This document shows, piece by piece, positions 6,424 to 15,164 of a stretch of DNA of 16,345 bases. Made by a program: the position numbers and the translations under genes. The notes under the pieces were generated by a model that worked only from the letters and a program-made list of their open reading frames with translations, did not search any database and had not been told where the DNA came from. Position 1 is the first letter of the stretch; each line of letters starts with the position of its first letter. This stretch comes from Gemmatimonadota bacterium (GTDB lineage: Bacteria > Gemmatimonadota > Gemmatimonadetes > Gemmatimonadales > Gemmatimonadaceae). Location of the stretch: contig QHUV01000036.1 in NCBI GenBank assembly GCA_003222065.1, positions 1 through 16,345 of the forward strand, given 5' to 3'.

Positions 6424-6990
6424 ATGCTCGACGTCGTCGGCCAGGGAAGCAAGGAAGCGGAGATGGGTGCGCTCTTGTATCACAGCGCCCTCCATGCGGA
6501 GCGGCTCCGGCAGGGGATGTTCGAAACGGGGGGCTTCCCGCTTACGTCTCCGCCAAAGCCAGTTTCGGGAACGCTAAACGGTAAGCCCTTCCAATCGCTC
6601 ACCGATGCCGACCCACGAATCGGCGCGCGCCTCGAGCTCTTTGCGGCCGGTCAGTACACCTGGATCCCATTCGAGCACATCGAGTCCATGCGGATGTTGC
6701 CGCCGAAGCGGTTACGGGACATGCTGTGGGCTCCCGCGATCGTGCGCACCGCGGAGTCGTTCCGCGGCATGGAGCTCGGCGAGGTCATCGTCCCCGCGAT
6801 TGCGCCACTCACCTGGCGACATGCCGACGGCGCCGTACGCCTCGGCCGAGTCACTCAGTGGCAGCCGCTCGATGACGACTCCGAAGCACCGATCGGCCAA
6901 AAGCTGTTTCTCGTCGACGACGAGGAGTTTCCAATTCTCGAACTCCGCGAGCTGACGATCGCGTCGCCTCTGCTTTCCGTAGCCGACTGA
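6424..6990 (+). CDS. tagJ: TagJ/ImpE family T6SS accessory protein, N-terminally shortened
   Basis: The 188-residue product matches the C-terminal two-thirds of TagJ (ImpE/SciE): LYHSALHAERLR, LNGKPFQSLTDADPRIGARLE, YTWIPFEHIESM, PPKRLRDMLWAPA and VRLGRVTQW are family hallmarks. TagJ proteins are usually about 270-290 residues with N-terminal TPR-like helices; here those are missing and the 149 bases back to hcp cannot encode them. TagJ of Pseudomonas aeruginosa binds the TssB N-terminus and links the sheath to ClpV. ATG 6424 is preferred because similarity starts at once (LDVVGQGSKEAEMGALLYH). However, a better Shine-Dalgarno (AAGGA, 6451-6455) precedes the in-frame ATG 6463, which is the alternative start. 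The gene ends five bases before tssA. Confidence 0.88.
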   Translation: MLDVVGQGSKEAEMGALLYHSALHAERLRQGMFETGGFPLTSPPKPVSGTLNGKPFQSLTDADPRIGARLELFAAGQYTWIPFEHIESMRMLPPKRLRDMLWAPAIVRTAESFRGMELGEVIVPAIAPLTWRHADGAVRLGRVTQWQPLDDDSEAPIGQKLFLVDDEEFPILELRELTIASPLLSVAD

Positions 6991-6995
6991 GTCCC

Positions 6996-8795
6996 ATGCC
7001 GCTGCGCGACGAACTGCTGACTCCCATTCCCGGCACGAATCCTGGCGGGGCTGAGCTGCGCTACGATCCGCTCTATGACAAGATCAAAGAGGCTCGTCGC
7101 GAGGACGAAGACATCCCGCAAGGCGATTGGCAGGTCACGCGCAAAACAGCCGACTGGCCGCAGGTCATCAAGCTGACGAAGGACGCCCTAACGACGAAGT
7201 CGAAAGACTTGCAGTTGGCCGTTTGGCTCTCGGAGGCGCTACTGCGGCGCGAGGGCTTTGCCGGGTTTCGCGGTGCGATCGATATGCTCGTCGGACTGCT
7301 CGAGCAGCACTGGGCCCACCTGTATCCGCCGATCGAAGACGGCGACGCGGAGATGCGCGCTGGTCCACTCGAATGGTTAGGCATCAAACTCGAGCTGCCG
7401 GTGCGACGTGTCGCGCTCAACCGCGCCGGTCACGGCTGGCTACAGTATCAGGAGGCCCGCACGGTTCCCACGGAGATCGATGCGAGTGGGGATCAGGCGA
7501 AAGCCGAAACTCGTCAGGCGCTCGTTGCCGAAGGCAAGACGACACCTGAAGACTTGGAGAAGGGCTTTCAGTCGACGCCCAAGGCTTGGTTCAAGACCCT
7601 CGTCGCCGACATCGACGGGACGCTCGAGTCCCTTCACAACCTCGACGAGCTCTCTCGAGAGCGTTTTGGCGAGGCGGCGCCGAACTACTCTCGCCTTCGC
7701 GTCGCGCTCGAGGAAGTGCAGCGCACGGCAAAGCAGCTCCTGAAGCGAAGACTGGAGCTGGATCCCGACCCCGTCGACGGTGCAGCCAACGAGAGCATCG
7801 CCGCCGTCGCGGTTCCCGACGGAGTCGTGCTTCCGGGTTCGATCGGTGCGCAGCTGGCGCCACAACCGACCTCACGCGAAGATGCCGCCAATCGCATCGC
7901 TGCCGGCGCAAAGTTCCTCCGGCAGAGCGACCCGACGAATCCCGCGTCATTTCTCTTGCTCCGCGGTTTTCGATGGGGTGAGCTGCGTGCCTGTGGACGG
8001 AATCCGGATCCGCGCCTTCTCGAGGCGCCGACAACGCAAACTCGAACGCAACTCAAATCGCTCCTTCTCGACGCGAAGTGGGAAGCGCTGCTTGAGACAT
8101 GCGAAGGCGTGATGGCTGCGCCGCAGGGACGCGGCTGGCTCGATCTGCAGCGGTACGCGCTCACGGCGTGCGACGAGCTGGGATCCGACTATCAGTTCGT
8201 GGGCGCTGCGCTCCGCGGTGCACTGCGATCGCTGCTCACGGATCTGCCCGCCCTCGTCGACATGACGATGATGGACGACACGCCGACGGCGAACGCCGAG
8301 ACGCGTGCCTGGCTCAAGGGGATTCTCGAAGTCGAGGCAGCGCCGGCGCACGAGGTGGCGGAGAGCATCGCGGCCGAAGTGCCGCGCCTTCGTGGTGGCC
8401 GAAGCGCGGCACTCGCCGAAGTGCGGGCCGGTCGCACCGACCGCGCTATCGCGTTGCTCATGCGCGAAGCGTCGACGGAGAAGACGCGACGCGGACGCTT
8501 TCTCGTGCAGACGGAGTTGGCCAGCATCATGGTCGACGCCAATCATCACGCTGTCGCGCAGCCAATACTGGAGGAGCTGATCGGGTACGTCGAAGCGCAC
8601 AAGCTCGAGGAGTGGGAGACGGGCGACGTTGTCGCGCGTCCGCTGGCGCTGCTCTACCGCTGTCTCGAGCGAGGGGACGGCGATGCCGGGACGAGGCACG
8701 CGCTGTATTTGCGCATCTGCCGGCTCGACCCGCTGCAAGCAATCGGTTTCGCGCAGGCGGGAGCAGCTGGAGGCTCGCACGATGACCAAACGTGA
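6996..8795 (+). CDS. tssA: TssA, T6SS tube/sheath assembly chaperone (VasJ-like C-terminus)
   Basis: The 599-residue product begins with an ImpA_N domain (about residues 5-165): PIPGTNPGGAELRYDPLYD, a W-P-x-V segment, SKDLQLAVWLSEALLRREG and HWAHLYPPIEDGD. A variable middle with a helical KQLLKRRLELD segment leads to a C-terminal part from about residue 305 (NPASFLLLRGFRWGEL, GWLDLQRYALTACDELG, LRGALRSLLTDLP) resembling VasJ/TssA2-type C-termini. TssA primes tube and sheath polymerisation at the baseplate and stays at one end of the growing structure. The start ATG 6996 has no clear Shine-Dalgarno and lies five bases after the tagJ stop, suggesting translation by re-initiation. Its last 14 bases overlap tssE. 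The family is secure; the exact TssA class is inferred. Confidence 0.93.
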   Translation: MPLRDELLTPIPGTNPGGAELRYDPLYDKIKEARREDEDIPQGDWQVTRKTADWPQVIKLTKDALTTKSKDLQLAVWLSEALLRREGFAGFRGAIDMLVGLLEQHWAHLYPPIEDGDAEMRAGPLEWLGIKLELPVRRVALNRAGHGWLQYQEARTVPTEIDASGDQAKAETRQALVAEGKTTPEDLEKGFQSTPKAWFKTLVADIDGTLESLHNLDELSRERFGEAAPNYSRLRVALEEVQRTAKQLLKRRLELDPDPVDGAANESIAAVAVPDGVVLPGSIGAQLAPQPTSREDAANRIAAGAKFLRQSDPTNPASFLLLRGFRWGELRACGRNPDPRLLEAPTTQTRTQLKSLLLDAKWEALLETCEGVMAAPQGRGWLDLQRYALTACDELGSDYQFVGAALRGALRSLLTDLPALVDMTMMDDTPTANAETRAWLKGILEVEAAPAHEVAESIAAEVPRLRGGRSAALAEVRAGRTDRAIALLMREASTEKTRRGRFLVQTELASIMVDANHHAVAQPILEELIGYVEAHKLEEWETGDVVARPLALLYRCLERGDGDAGTRHALYLRICRLDPLQAIGFAQAGAAGGSHDDQT

Positions 8796-9306
8796 GATCG
8801 AGCGGAGCGTTCAACCGTCGTTGCTCGACCGTCTGACCGATCACGACCCGCGAAACAACCTCGAGGGACGGATCGGATACTTGGAATCAGTGCGGCAATT
8901 CAAGGCCGGGCTGCAGCGAGATCTTGAGTGGTTGCTCAACACGCGGCGCATCCCGATCGCCGCGCCCGATGAGCTCGAGGAGCTGGGCCGATCGACGTAC
9001 CACTACGGGCTTCCCGACGTCACGTCGATCAGTCGCGACTCGCACGAGGCGCGCGACCGGTTGCTCCGTCGCGTGGAAGACGCGATCACCATGTTTGAAC
9101 CGCGACTGGCCAACGTCAACATCGCGGTCGTCGAGATGGAGGGGGAGGAGCACCGCCGCGAGCTGCGCTTCCACGTCGAGGGCACGCTCCTCATGGACCC
9201 GACGCCTGAACAGGTCATCTTCGACACCGTCCTGCACTTCGCGAGTGGCGCGTACGAGATAGAAGGTGCCGGCGGATCCGCCGCGGGAGCTTCCCGTGGG
9301 ACGTGA
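8782..9306 (+). CDS. tssE: TssE, T6SS baseplate gp25-like protein
   Basis: The 174-residue product has the TssE pattern: SLLDRLTDHDP near the N-terminus, the VRQFKAGLQRDLEWLLNTRR segment, YHYGLPDVTSIS (73-84), then a gp25-like domain with VEDAITMFEPRLANVNI and a C-terminal strand pair LRFHVEGTLLM. TssE is the phage gp25 counterpart, a wedge component of the cytoplasmic baseplate at which sheath assembly starts. ATG 8782 is chosen because CTGGAGG (8767-8773) precedes it by eight bases. The in-frame extension back to 8629 runs inside tssA and has no TssE similarity. It overlaps tssA by 14 bases and tssF by 11, so coupled translation of baseplate subunits is likely. Confidence 0.93.
   Translation: MTKREIERSVQPSLLDRLTDHDPRNNLEGRIGYLESVRQFKAGLQRDLEWLLNTRRIPIAAPDELEELGRSTYHYGLPDVTSISRDSHEARDRLLRRVEDAITMFEPRLANVNIAVVEMEGEEHRRELRFHVEGTLLMDPTPEQVIFDTVLHFASGAYEIEGAGGSAAGASRGT
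9285..9289 (+). promoter_or_regulatory. Ribosome binding site deciding the tssF start
   Basis: GGGAG lies six bases before GTG 9296. The alternative in-frame GTG at 9266 has no purine-rich site at proper spacing, so 9296 is preferred. Confidence 0.55.
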
Positions 9307-11164
9307 GGAGCTGCTCCACTATTACGAGCGCGAGCTCGCATACGTCCGCCGAATGGGGGCGGAGTTCGCGCAGCGCTATCCGAAGATCGCTGGCCGCCTG
9401 CAACTCGAGCCGACGAAGTGCGAGGATCCGCACGTCGAGCGGGTGATCGAAGCGTTCGCGTTTCTTGCCGCGAGAGTGCATCTCAAGATCGACGATGACT
9501 TCCCGGAGGTCACGGAGTCGGTCCTCAACATCGTCTATCCGCATTACATTCGCCCGATTCCGTCGATGTCGATTGCCGAGCTACGCATCGACGTCGAGCA
9601 GGGCGTGCCGCCGACGGGTTTTCGCGTGCCGCGCGGCACGCCACTCTTTTCGCGTCCCGTGGACGGCGTACCGTGCAAATTCCGCACGTGCTACGACACC
9701 ACGCTGTGGCCGTTCACGCTCACGAACGCACAATGGCTGACACCGGACCGGCTCAAGCCATCAGTCCGGTTGGGCGACGCTGTCGCCGCGTTGCGCCTCG
9801 AGTTGCGTTGCCTGCCCGGCGTCACGTTTTCGCAGCTCGATCTGCGGAGCTTGCGAATGTTTCTCAACGGCGAGAGCAACCTCGTCTACCCGCTCTACGA
9901 GCTGCTCGCGAACAATCGCCGCGACATCGTCGTCCGTGAGGCCGGTGTTGCCAAGCCAAAGACAATCACGATCGACGCCGACATGCTGCAGCCGGTCGGC
10001 TTCGGGCCGAACGATGGTATGCTGCCGTACCCGGGCAGGTCATTTCAGGCGTATCGCCTGTTGCAGGAGTATTTCGCGTTCCCGGAGAAGTACCTGTTCT
10101 TCGATCTTGCTGGCCTCGACGCACTGCGCGAGGCAGGCACGGGCAGCAGTGTCGAGATCATCGTTCCGATCAGCGCGTTCGAGCGCGCCGATTGGCGACA
10201 CATGCTCGAAGCCGGCGTGAGTGCATCGACGATCCGCCTTGGCTGCACACCGATCGTCAATCTCTTCCCGCAAGTCGCTGAGCCATTGCTGCTCACGCAA
10301 CGGCGACATGAGTACACGCTCGTGCCTGACGCACATCGGCGCGTCACGACGGAGGTGTTCTCCATCGATGATGTGGTCGCCGTCGCGCCGGAGTCCGGGG
10401 AGACGCAACGCTTCGAGCCGCTGTACTCGCATCGGCACTCGGCGAACGGTCATGGCGGTGCGTACTGGCTCGCGAAGCGGCGATTCAGCGGGTGGCGAAG
10501 TGACGTCGGCACGGATGTCGTGCTCTCGTTCGTCGATCTCTCGGGGCGCGTCGTTTATCCGGAGTTCGAGGTGGTCACCGCCCGTCTGACGTGCTTCAAT
10601 AGCGATCTGCCGAGTCGTTTGCCATTCGGCAACGAACGCGGTGATTTCGAGCTCGACCGCGGAGGTCCCGTGCGCGCGGTCGTCGCGCTCGTGAAGCCGA
10701 CGCGTGTCGTGCAACCCCCGTTAGGCTCGCCGCAGGTCTGGCGGCTGGTGTCGCAGCTGTCGCTCAACTATCTGTCGCTCACCGACGACATCGCGCCGGA
10801 AGAGGGCCAGGATGGCAAAGGCACGGAGGCGTTGCGCGAGGTGCTTCGCCTCCACGACTTCAGCGGCGAGCCGGCGGTGCGCCGGCAAATCGAAGGTGTT
10901 CTCGCCGTGCGAAGCGCACCGGCGTTCGCGCGCATCGCGACCGAGCATGGGTTGAGCTTCGCGCGCGGCCGACGGGTCGAGCTCGAGCTCGATGAGGAAC
11001 AGTTCACCGGCGCGGGCGGCTATCTCTTCGCCAGCGTGTTGGAGCACTTCTTCGGACTCTACGCATCGATCAACAGCTTCTCCACGCTCACCGCGCGATC
11101 GCGGCAGCGGAAAGGAGGAATACGAGAATGGCCGCCGAGAGCGGGCTGGAAGCCGCTGCTGTAA
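9296..11164 (+). CDS. tssF: TssF, T6SS baseplate wedge protein
   Basis: The 622-residue product is full-length TssF. The N-terminus has LLHYYERELAYVRRMGAEF, then YPKIAGRL, DPHVERVIEAFAFLAARV, DDFPEVTESVLNIVYPHYIRP, all family signatures. The middle holds YRLLQEYFAFPEKYLFFDL, and the C-terminus has the VLEHFFGLYASINSF pattern. TssF combines with TssG, TssE and TssK into the baseplate wedge. I start at GTG 9296 because of the upstream GGGAG and because the family N-terminus begins there; GTG 9266 would add ten residues. It overlaps tssE by 11 bases and tssG by 37, indicating coupled translation and a fixed stoichiometry of baseplate parts. Identification is secure. Confidence 0.96.
   Translation: MGREELLHYYERELAYVRRMGAEFAQRYPKIAGRLQLEPTKCEDPHVERVIEAFAFLAARVHLKIDDDFPEVTESVLNIVYPHYIRPIPSMSIAELRIDVEQGVPPTGFRVPRGTPLFSRPVDGVPCKFRTCYDTTLWPFTLTNAQWLTPDRLKPSVRLGDAVAALRLELRCLPGVTFSQLDLRSLRMFLNGESNLVYPLYELLANNRRDIVVREAGVAKPKTITIDADMLQPVGFGPNDGMLPYPGRSFQAYRLLQEYFAFPEKYLFFDLAGLDALREAGTGSSVEIIVPISAFERADWRHMLEAGVSASTIRLGCTPIVNLFPQVAEPLLLTQRRHEYTLVPDAHRRVTTEVFSIDDVVAVAPESGETQRFEPLYSHRHSANGHGGAYWLAKRRFSGWRSDVGTDVVLSFVDLSGRVVYPEFEVVTARLTCFNSDLPSRLPFGNERGDFELDRGGPVRAVVALVKPTRVVQPPLGSPQVWRLVSQLSLNYLSLTDDIAPEEGQDGKGTEALREVLRLHDFSGEPAVRRQIEGVLAVRSAPAFARIATEHGLSFARGRRVELELDEEQFTGAGGYLFASVLEHFFGLYASINSFSTLTARSRQRKGGIREWPPRAGWKPLL
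11112..11118 (+). promoter_or_regulatory. Strong Shine-Dalgarno for tssG inside tssF
   Basis: AAGGAGG lies nine bases before ATG 11128, within the end of tssF. It is among the best ribosome binding sites in the window and supports the long tssG N-terminus that contains the palindrome. Confidence 0.75.
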
Positions 11165-12240
11165 ACGCGGGCCTTGCGTATGTGCCTGTGACGTCCGCGT
11201 CCGCGGACGTCACAGGCGGCTCATCAGAAGCCGACGTCGACGCGCCGGCCGAAGCGCAGCGTTTGCTCGATCGCTTGTTCGCGGAACCCTGGTCGTTCGA
11301 GTTTTTCCAGGCGATGCATCTGTTGGAGCGGCTGCAGCCGGAACGCACTGGCGTCGGCGGCTTCGGCGATCCTCGCCAGGAAGCCGTCCGCCTAACGAGC
11401 GCACCGAGTGTTGCCTTTCCGGCGAGCGAGATTCAGGGTCTCGAGAAGCGCGACGGACAGCCGCAGATGGCGGTGAACTTCCTGGGACTCACCGGCCCGC
11501 AGGGTACGCTCCCGCTCGCGTACAGCCTGTACGTCGCGGAGCGGGTACGCGCCGGAGATCACACGCTCAAGGAGTTTCTCGGGATCTTCGATCATCGCAT
11601 GCTCTCGCTGTTTTATCGTGCGTGGAAGAAGACGCACGTCGGCGTTGCGCATGGCGACGCCTCGCGTGACTGGTTGACGCGGAATCTGCTCGACCTGGTG
11701 GGATTCGGGGGTGACGCGCTTCAGCGACGCCTACCGGTCGACGACGCGGCGCTGCTGTTCTATACGGGTCTGCTCTCGCTCCCGACGCGTCCAGCGACGG
11801 GACTCGAGCAACTGCTCGCCGATTTCTTCGGGGTGCCGGTAACCGTGGAACAGTTCGTCGGCGCCTGGTATCCGCTCGAGCGCGCCACGCAGTCGGAGCT
11901 TGGCGACGACGCGACCGCGTCGTCGCAGCTTGGCCTCGGCGCCGTCGCCGGCGACGAGATCTGGGATCAGCAGTCGCGCGCTCGCGTGCGCGTCGGCCCG
12001 CTGGGTCGCAAACAGTACGACGATTTTCTTCCCGGCGGCAGCGCCTACGAGCCATTGCGGGCGATCACGCGGTTCTACGCGAACGATCTGATCGACTTCG
12101 AGATCCAGCTCGTGCTTGCCGGCGAGGAGGTGCCGCCCTGCCGGCTAGGCGACGATACGCCGCTTCCGTTGAGTTGGTGCACATGGCTTACGACCAAGCC
12201 GTTAGGCCGGAACCCGGATGACACCGTATTTACGCTGTAG
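11128..12240 (+). CDS. tssG: TssG, T6SS baseplate wedge protein with an N-terminal extension
   Basis: The 370-residue product is TssG: FEFFQAMHLLERL (57-69), NFLGLTGPQGTLP (117-129), EFLGIFDHRMLSLFYRAWKK and LLADFFGVPVTVEQF are family signatures. TssG partners TssF in the baseplate wedge. The conserved part starts near residue 42, so residues 1-41 are a low-complexity Ala/Ser/Val-rich extension. Within it, codons 19-31 are made by a perfect palindrome (11184-11217). The extension is real coding sequence if ATG 11128 is the start, as its strong AAGGAGG suggests; no good start lies between the palindrome and the conserved part. The gene overlaps tssF by 37 bases. Identification is secure; the N-terminus is unusual. 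Confidence 0.94.
   Translation: MAAESGLEAAAVNAGLAYVPVTSASADVTGGSSEADVDAPAEAQRLLDRLFAEPWSFEFFQAMHLLERLQPERTGVGGFGDPRQEAVRLTSAPSVAFPASEIQGLEKRDGQPQMAVNFLGLTGPQGTLPLAYSLYVAERVRAGDHTLKEFLGIFDHRMLSLFYRAWKKTHVGVAHGDASRDWLTRNLLDLVGFGGDALQRRLPVDDAALLFYTGLLSLPTRPATGLEQLLADFFGVPVTVEQFVGAWYPLERATQSELGDDATASSQLGLGAVAGDEIWDQQSRARVRVGPLGRKQYDDFLPGGSAYEPLRAITRFYANDLIDFEIQLVLAGEEVPPCRLGDDTPLPLSWCTWLTTKPLGRNPDDTVFTL
11184..11217. repeat. Perfect palindrome within the tssG coding sequence
   Basis: GCCTGTGACGTCCGCG (11184-11199) and CGCGGACGTCACAGGC (11202-11217) are exact reverse complements with a two-base spacer (TC). The element lies about 56 bases after the tssG start codon and encodes the peptide P-V-T-S-A-S-A-D-V-T-G in frame. 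As RNA it would form a long stem with a very small loop near the start of the tssG reading frame. Confidence 0.9.
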
Positions 12241-12242
12241 TC

Positions 12243-12257
12243 GCGCGCGAAGCGCGC
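12243..12257 (+). terminator. Small GC hairpin after tssG
   Basis: GCGCGC (12243-12248), GAA loop, GCGCGC (12252-12257) directly follows the tssG stop. No T-run follows, so it is at most a weak or factor-assisted terminator. Confidence 0.25.
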
Positions 12258-12259
12258 TC

Positions 12260-12308
12260 GCACCTAGCACCTAGCACCTAGCACCTAGCACCTAGCACCT
12301 AAGCACCT
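12260..12308 (+). repeat. Tandem heptamer repeat (GCACCTA)6 in the clpV leader
   Basis: Six perfect tandem copies of GCACCTA span 12260-12301, followed after an extra A by a partial copy GCACCT (12303-12308). The array fills much of the 88-base gap between tssG and clpV and ends 20 bases before the clpV start. Repeats of this kind can change copy number by slipped-strand mispairing. As a heptamer outside a gene it would change leader spacing rather than reading frame. Confidence 0.95.
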
Positions 12309-12328
12309 CGTCCCTAGCCCTTCGTCCA

Positions 12329-15139
12329 ATGTCCGTAAACCTTCGCGCTCTCATCGCCAAGCTCAGCCCGACGACGCGCGGCGCCGTCGAGGCAGCGGCA
12401 GGGCTCTGCCTCTCGCGCACGCATTACGACGTCGAGGTCGAGCACTATCTGGTGAAGCTCCTCGACTCGACCGACAGCGACTTCGCGTTCGTCCTGCGGC
12501 ACTACGCGATCGATCGGTCGCGTCTCGCGTCAGACCTGGCGAAGAGCCTCGATCATTTGAAGACCGGCAACGCGCGCACGCCGGCGTTCAGTCCGCACCT
12601 CGCGCGTATGCTCACCGAGGCGTGGACGCTCGGCTCCGTCGACTATGGCGCGGGCCAGGTACGCACCGGTCATACGATCCTCGCCCTCCTCGCCGACGAC
12701 GATCTCGCGCGCATGGTGAAAGACGTCAGCCGCGAATTCACCAAGATCCCGGTCGAGTCGCTACGCAAGGATCTGCCCGCGATCACCGCGCAGTCCGCGG
12801 AGGAAGCGACGACGCAGCGCGGCGCCGAAGCGGGGTCGGTGCCTAACGCTCCGCGCGCCGGCGGCAAAACGCCGAATCTCGATTCGTACACGATCAACCT
12901 CACCGAGCGCGCCAAGCAAGGCAAGATCGATCAGGTGCTCGGTCGCGATTTCGAGATTCGGCAGGTAATCGACATCCTCCTCCGGCGGCGACAGAACAAT
13001 CCGATTCTCGTCGGCGAGGCGGGCGTCGGCAAGACGGCCGTGATCGAAGGCTTCGCCTTGCGCATCGCCAATGGCGACGTCCCCTCGGTGCTCCGCAACG
13101 TCACGCTGCGCACGCTCGACCTCGCGCTCCTTCAGGCGGGCGCGGGCGTCAAAGGCGAATTCGAGAATCGCTTGAAGGGATTGATCGAAGAGGTGAAGAA
13201 CTCGCCGACGCCGATCATTCTTTTCATCGACGAAGCGCATACCATGATCGGGGCCGGTGGCGCGGCGGGGCAAAACGATGCCGCCAATCTCCTCAAGCCG
13301 GCGCTCGCGCGCGGTGAACTGCGCACGCTCGCCGCGACAACATGGTCGGAATACAAGAAATACTTCGAGAAGGATCCGGCGCTCGCGCGTCGATTCCAAC
13401 TCGTGAAGGTCGAGGAGCCGAGCGAAGAGGTGTGCGCGCAGATGCTGCGCGGCATCGTGCCGCCGCTCGAGGCGCATCACAATGTGCGGATCATGGATGA
13501 CGGTCTCGAGGCCGCGGTGCGGCTCTCGCATCGATACCTCCCCGACCGCCAGCTTCCCGACAAGGCCGTCAGCGTACTCGACACGGCCTGCGCCCGGCTC
13601 GCGTTAGGCCAGAATACCACCCCCTCGACGATCGAAGCGGCGCAGCGGCGGCTCGAAGATCTCGCCGTCCAGCGGCGTGTGCTCGAGCGCGAAGCGGCGG
13701 TCGGCGCCAATCACGACGAGCGCTTAGCGTCGATCCAGCAACAGCGATTCCAAACCGAGGCGGAGCTGACGTCACTCAACGCGCGTTGGGAGTTGGAAAA
13801 AACTCTCGTCCAGCGCATTCGCGAGATACGTGAACAGCTCGAGCAGCAGGTCGCACGGAAGCGTCGCGCGTCCGCGGCGATAGCGGCCGTGAAGGTAGAT
13901 GGCGCCGGTGTCGACGCCTCCGCGGTGCAGGAAGCGGCGACGACGGAGGCGCAGGCGATGGCGAGCGCGGACGAGTTGCGCGCCGAGCTCGCGACGCTGA
14001 ACGAACAATTGGAGGCGCTGCAGGGCGACAGCCCGCTGATGCGGGTTTGCGTCGACGCGTCGCTCGTCGGCGAAGTCGTTTCCGGCTGGACCGGTGTGCC
14101 CGTCGGAAAGATGCTGCGCGACGACCTGGCGATGGTGCTGCAGCTGGAGCGCCATCTCGAGCAGCGTGTCATCGGACAGAATCACGCACTGGAATACATC
14201 AGTCGCCGCGTGCGCACGTCGCGCGCTGGAATCGAAGATCCCAACAAACCGAAGGGCGTCTTCATGCTCGTCGGCCCGTCTGGCGTCGGCAAGACGGAAA
14301 CTGCATTGGCTATTTCTGACCTGCTTTATGGCGGTGAGCAGAATCTCATCACCATAAATATGTCGGAATTCCAGGAGGCACATACCGTTTCTACTCTCAA
14401 GGGGTCGCCTCCGGGTTACGTCGGCTACGGCGAAGGCGGCGTGTTGACCGAAGCCGTTAGGCGCCGTCCATACTCGGTCGTTCTCCTCGACGAGGTCGAA
14501 AAGGCCCATCCCGACGTGCTCGAGCTCTTCTTCCAGGTGTTCGACAAGGGCCGGATGGAGGATGGCGAAGGACGCCAGATCGATTTCAAGAATTGCGTCA
14601 TCATTCTGACGACCAACGCCGGAACGGATACGATCATGAAGCTGACGGCCGATCCGGAGACGGCGCCGTCGCACGAAGGGCTGATCAAGGCGCTCAAGCC
14701 CGAGCTCGACAAGACCTTCAAGCCCGCGTTCCTCGGCCGCATGGTGATCATTCCCTACTTCCCGGTGCGCGACGAGAATCTCAAGCGCATCGTGCGTCTC
14801 AAGCTCGGGAAGATTCAGCGCCGCATCGAGCAAACGCATCGCGTGCGATTCAGCTACGACGAGACGCTGGTCGACGCCGTTGCCGCGCGCTGCACGGAAG
14901 TCGAGAGTGGCGCGCGCAACGTCGACAATATCCTCACACATACATTGCTGCCGGAAGTCTCGGTGCGCATCCTCGAGCAGCTGGCGAGCGGCGGCGAGAT
15001 CGGCGCCATCAATGTCGGCGTCACCGACGACGGTGCGTTCTCCTATCGCGTCGACGATCGATCGGCGGCGGCGACACCAGGCGTTTCGGCACCGTCGTAC
15101 ACCATGCCAACGACCGCAGAGCCGACGTTGCACGCGTGA
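12329..15139 (+). CDS. clpV: TssH (ClpV), T6SS sheath-disassembling AAA+ ATPase
   Basis: The 936-residue product has the Clp/Hsp100 layout. An N-domain (1-150) starts [21 protein letters not shown] with the ClpV-type [15 protein letters not shown]. The first AAA+ module has Walker A GEAGVGKT (229-236) and Walker B ILFIDEAH (297-304). A coiled-coil middle region covers about 440-555. The second module has Walker A GPSGVGKT (649-656) and Walker [10 protein letters not shown] (717-725). Both ATPase sites look intact. ClpV hexamers bind the contracted sheath through TssC and unfold it so the subunits can be reused. ATG 12329 fits the family N-terminus, but the leader before it is pyrimidine-rich with no visible Shine-Dalgarno. 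ClpB is the nearest alternative; the N-domain and T6SS context favour ClpV. Confidence 0.96.
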   Translation: MSVNLRALIAKLSPTTRGAVEAAAGLCLSRTHYDVEVEHYLVKLLDSTDSDFAFVLRHYAIDRSRLASDLAKSLDHLKTGNARTPAFSPHLARMLTEAWTLGSVDYGAGQVRTGHTILALLADDDLARMVKDVSREFTKIPVESLRKDLPAITAQSAEEATTQRGAEAGSVPNAPRAGGKTPNLDSYTINLTERAKQGKIDQVLGRDFEIRQVIDILLRRRQNNPILVGEAGVGKTAVIEGFALRIANGDVPSVLRNVTLRTLDLALLQAGAGVKGEFENRLKGLIEEVKNSPTPIILFIDEAHTMIGAGGAAGQNDAANLLKPALARGELRTLAATTWSEYKKYFEKDPALARRFQLVKVEEPSEEVCAQMLRGIVPPLEAHHNVRIMDDGLEAAVRLSHRYLPDRQLPDKAVSVLDTACARLALGQNTTPSTIEAAQRRLEDLAVQRRVLEREAAVGANHDERLASIQQQRFQTEAELTSLNARWELEKTLVQRIREIREQLEQQVARKRRASAAIAAVKVDGAGVDASAVQEAATTEAQAMASADELRAELATLNEQLEALQGDSPLMRVCVDASLVGEVVSGWTGVPVGKMLRDDLAMVLQLERHLEQRVIGQNHALEYISRRVRTSRAGIEDPNKPKGVFMLVGPSGVGKTETALAISDLLYGGEQNLITINMSEFQEAHTVSTLKGSPPGYVGYGEGGVLTEAVRRRPYSVVLLDEVEKAHPDVLELFFQVFDKGRMEDGEGRQIDFKNCVIILTTNAGTDTIMKLTADPETAPSHEGLIKALKPELDKTFKPAFLGRMVIIPYFPVRDENLKRIVRLKLGKIQRRIEQTHRVRFSYDETLVDAVAARCTEVESGARNVDNILTHTLLPEVSVRILEQLASGGEIGAINVGVTDDGAFSYRVDDRSAAATPGVSAPSYTMPTTAEPTLHA

Positions 15140-15164
15140 TCTGAGAACTTTGGAGAGTGTGAAC

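Noticed and set aside
12260..12308. Possible CRISPR array
   Set aside because: The units are contiguous 7-base copies without spacers, so this is a tandem microsatellite-like repeat.
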